Origin: Lachnospiraceae bacterium
GTDB taxonomy: Bacteria > Bacillota > Clostridia > Lachnospirales > Lachnospiraceae
Length of the DNA: 33,697 nucleotides
Direction: 5' to 3'
Assembly (NCBI GenBank): GCA_014804355.1
Contig: JAAUZY010000074.1
Coordinates: 1 to 33,697 of the forward strand
The translations under genes and the position numbers were made by a program. Shown here in pieces: positions 32,574 to 33,697 of this stretch. Numbering within the stretch: position 1 is the stretch's first letter; the number at the start of each line of letters is the position of its first letter. Under the pieces are notes generated by a model. That model did no database searches. It was given only the letters and a program-made list of their open reading frames with translations, and was not told the origin of the DNA.

Positions 32574-32658
32574 AAGTATAGGAACATAAAAACAGGAGAA
32601 GACCGGGAAGCGGTAAGACCATAAAAATATAACCGCATCCCGGCAGGAAGGAGAAAGA

Positions 32659-33096
32659 TTGATCATTGAGATAAACAAAGACATAGAAAAATATCAGGAG
32701 AGCGTGGCAATGGGGCTTACTGCAAAGCAGCTCGTGTATTCCATCCTTGCCCTTGGAAGTGGCTGCCTGATCGTATTTTTACTGTATGAGAAGATAGGGC
32801 TGACCTTTAGCTGTTATGTGGCAGTCCCCGTTGTTGCTCCCATTGCATTGTGCGGTTTTTATTCTTATAATGGCATGGGATTCAGGGAAGTGTTTACCCG
32901 ATACATGAGAAGTATTTTCAGGAATAAACCCCTTGTCTTTCAATCCAGCGGCTACCGGGAAATGGTATCGGAGATCCGGGCAAGGGAGAAAGTGGAAAGA
33001 AAAGCGGCTACAAGGAAAGTGAAAGAGGAACGGAAGCGGATGCGGAGGGAAAAAGTAAAAAGCAGGATAAGAAGCCTGTTTAAATTGAAAGTGTAA
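32659..33096 (+). CDS. PrgI-family conjugation protein (VirB3-like)
   Basis: A 145-residue protein with a short cytoplasmic start, two closely spaced membrane segments (about residues 28-45 and 51-70, LTFSCYVAVPVVAPIALCGF) and a basic C-terminal tail (residues 105-145) rich in Arg, Lys and Glu. The N-terminus IIEINKDIEKYQESVAMGLT followed by KQLVYS is typical of the PrgI family, the VirB3-like partner of the VirB4 ATPase in Gram-positive conjugation. Translation starts at a TTG (32659) after AAGGAGA; there is no better ATG. The VirB4-like gene expected directly downstream is not there; a toxin-antitoxin-like pair intervenes. Confidence 0.88.
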   Translation: MIIEINKDIEKYQESVAMGLTAKQLVYSILALGSGCLIVFLLYEKIGLTFSCYVAVPVVAPIALCGFYSYNGMGFREVFTRYMRSIFRNKPLVFQSSGYREMVSEIRAREKVERKAATRKVKEERKRMRREKVKSRIRSLFKLKV

Positions 33097-33100
33097 ATCA

Positions 33101-33134
33101 ATATTTTTCCGTAGAAAAAATGAGGAAAATATGA
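33101..33134. promoter_or_regulatory. Inverted repeat and -10-like box before the antitoxin-like gene
   Basis: ATATTTTtCC (33101-33110) and GGAAAATAT (33122-33130) are inverted repeats, with TATGAT (33129-33134) as a possible -10 box at the right edge. Antitoxins commonly repress their own promoter through such dyads. The -35 element is weak. Confidence 0.4.
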
Positions 33135-33173
33135 TATGCTTGCAACAGGAGTTATAAAAAGGGAAAAGCGTAT

Positions 33174-33347
33174 ATGAAAGTTACAGAAACGGAAAGAGCA
33201 GTTTATGATGCTGGCACAATAAAAATAGACGGTTTTGAACCTACTCTGGAAATGAAGGAATTGCTGGAAAAAGAAAAACGCGGTGAGATTACCATGGAAG
33301 AGATACGGGGTATATTTAACAGCAGAAGGTACGGGATGAAGTTGTAG
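33174..33347 (+). CDS. Small antitoxin-like protein
   Basis: A 57-residue protein starting MKVTETERAVYDAG, with GFEPTLEMKELLEKEKRGEI followed by TMEEIRGIF. The Gly-Phe...GEIT-x-EE pattern is like the C-terminal part of VbhA-type antitoxins, which also have a short helical form. GGGAAAAG lies about 6 bases upstream of the ATG. It precedes a PIN-domain gene by 65 bases on the same strand, the usual order of antitoxin then toxin. The family match is weak and based on a short motif; the pairing is the main evidence. Confidence 0.6.
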   Translation: MKVTETERAVYDAGTIKIDGFEPTLEMKELLEKEKRGEITMEEIRGIFNSRRYGMKL

Positions 33348-33412
33348 GAATCTGGAAACTGTTTGAAGCATTATGAAAAAACATTATTAAGACAGCCGGA
33401 AGGAGACGCCAT

Positions 33413-33697
33413 ATGAATAAGATAAAGATATATCTGGACACATCTGTGATCAGCTATCTTGACCAGCATGATGCACCCGAAAGGATGAAAGAAACACAGG
33501 AAGTTTGGGAGTTTTTCAAAGAAGGGCGGTATGAGGTATACATTTCCGATGTTGTAGTGTATGAGATCAACCAGTGCAGCAGGGAAAAACGGGAAACTCT
33601 GTTGGATTATTTAGACCAGATAGAGTATAATATAATTGAGACAGATGAAGATACGGTAGACCTTGCCGAGAAATTCATAGACTTTGGCTTTTTAAAG
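33413..33697 (+). CDS. PIN-domain toxin-like protein, 3' end cut
   Basis: The first 95 residues of a PIN-domain protein; the frame is open to the window end. The N-terminus KIKIYLDTSVISYLDQHD has the first conserved acidic residue (Asp9) of the PIN nuclease, and VYISDVVVYEINQCSREKRE supplies the conserved Glu (about residue 52). The last acidic residues lie beyond the window. PIN proteins of VapC type cleave tRNA or other RNA and are held in check by a cognate antitoxin. GGAAGGAGA precedes the ATG at a good distance. It sits where VirB4 is expected in Tn1549-like elements, so it is probably cargo or an addiction module of the element. Confidence 0.82.
   Translation, partial: MNKIKIYLDTSVISYLDQHDAPERMKETQEVWEFFKEGRYEVYISDVVVYEINQCSREKRETLLDYLDQIEYNIIETDEDTVDLAEKFIDFGFLK

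Larger units (their letters stand above)
29450..33697 (+). mobile_element. Left part of a Tn1549-like integrative conjugative element
   Basis: From just after the acyltransferase gene all genes run on the + strand. They include a ParM-like actin, small accessory proteins, Maff2, a TrbL/VirB6-like membrane protein and a PrgI-family protein, an order known from Tn1549-like conjugative elements of Clostridia. The exact left boundary is not proven; it should fall between 29446 and 29690. Integrase, relaxase, coupling ATPase and VirB4 are not in the window and are expected further right. Confidence 0.75.

Overview
The window looks like a chromosomal segment of a Gram-positive anaerobe of the Clostridia, most likely Lachnospiraceae (inference). 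The grounds are AddAB in place of RecBCD, strong AGGAGG-type ribosome binding sites, a lipoprotein-based BMP nucleoside importer, small BlaI/M56 and sigma/ABC cassettes, and a Maff2/PrgI-type conjugative element. No rRNA, tRNA or CRISPR array was seen.

Layout. 1-6554 (+) carries the end of addB and a complete addA (double-strand break repair), closed by a hairpin terminator. 6729-12387 (-) is a nucleoside-type ABC importer: a BMP lipoprotein gene, then a terminator and a roughly 440-base structured spacer, then an ATPase with two ABC domains, two permeases and a small membrane-anchored SH3-like protein. 12725-16377 (+) is a heterodimeric ABC exporter whose first subunit has an altered catalytic residue. 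16574-18307 (+) is a BlaI-type repressor and an M56 metallopeptidase sensor behind a promoter that overlaps a 15-base palindrome. 18413-22101 (-) is an ECF sigma factor, an unknown membrane protein, an ABC ATPase and an ABC-2 permease in one transcription direction. 22414-23727 (-) is an oxalate/formate-antiporter-like MFS protein. 23976-24767 (+) is an inositol-monophosphatase-family enzyme. 24964-27040 (+) is a MotA/ExbB-like and OmpA/MotB-like pair resembling ZorA and ZorB without the other Zorya genes. 27086-28075 (-) is an aldo/keto reductase and 28399-29445 (+) a membrane acyltransferase.

From about 29450 to the window end the content changes to an integrative conjugative element of the Tn1549-like type. 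It holds a ParM-like actin, two small overlapping genes, a Maff2-family protein, a TrbL/VirB6-like polytopic membrane protein and a PrgI-family protein. After PrgI, where the VirB4-like ATPase gene would be expected, there is a small toxin-antitoxin-like pair (57-residue antitoxin candidate and a PIN-domain toxin cut by the window end).

The best leads are the orphan ZorAB-like pair, the toxin-antitoxin cargo inside the conjugation operon, the large imperfect palindrome between the BMP gene and its transporter genes, the Cys-rich ectodomain of the M56 sensor, and the candidate left end of the element. All functional statements rest on reading motifs by eye; no database search was run.
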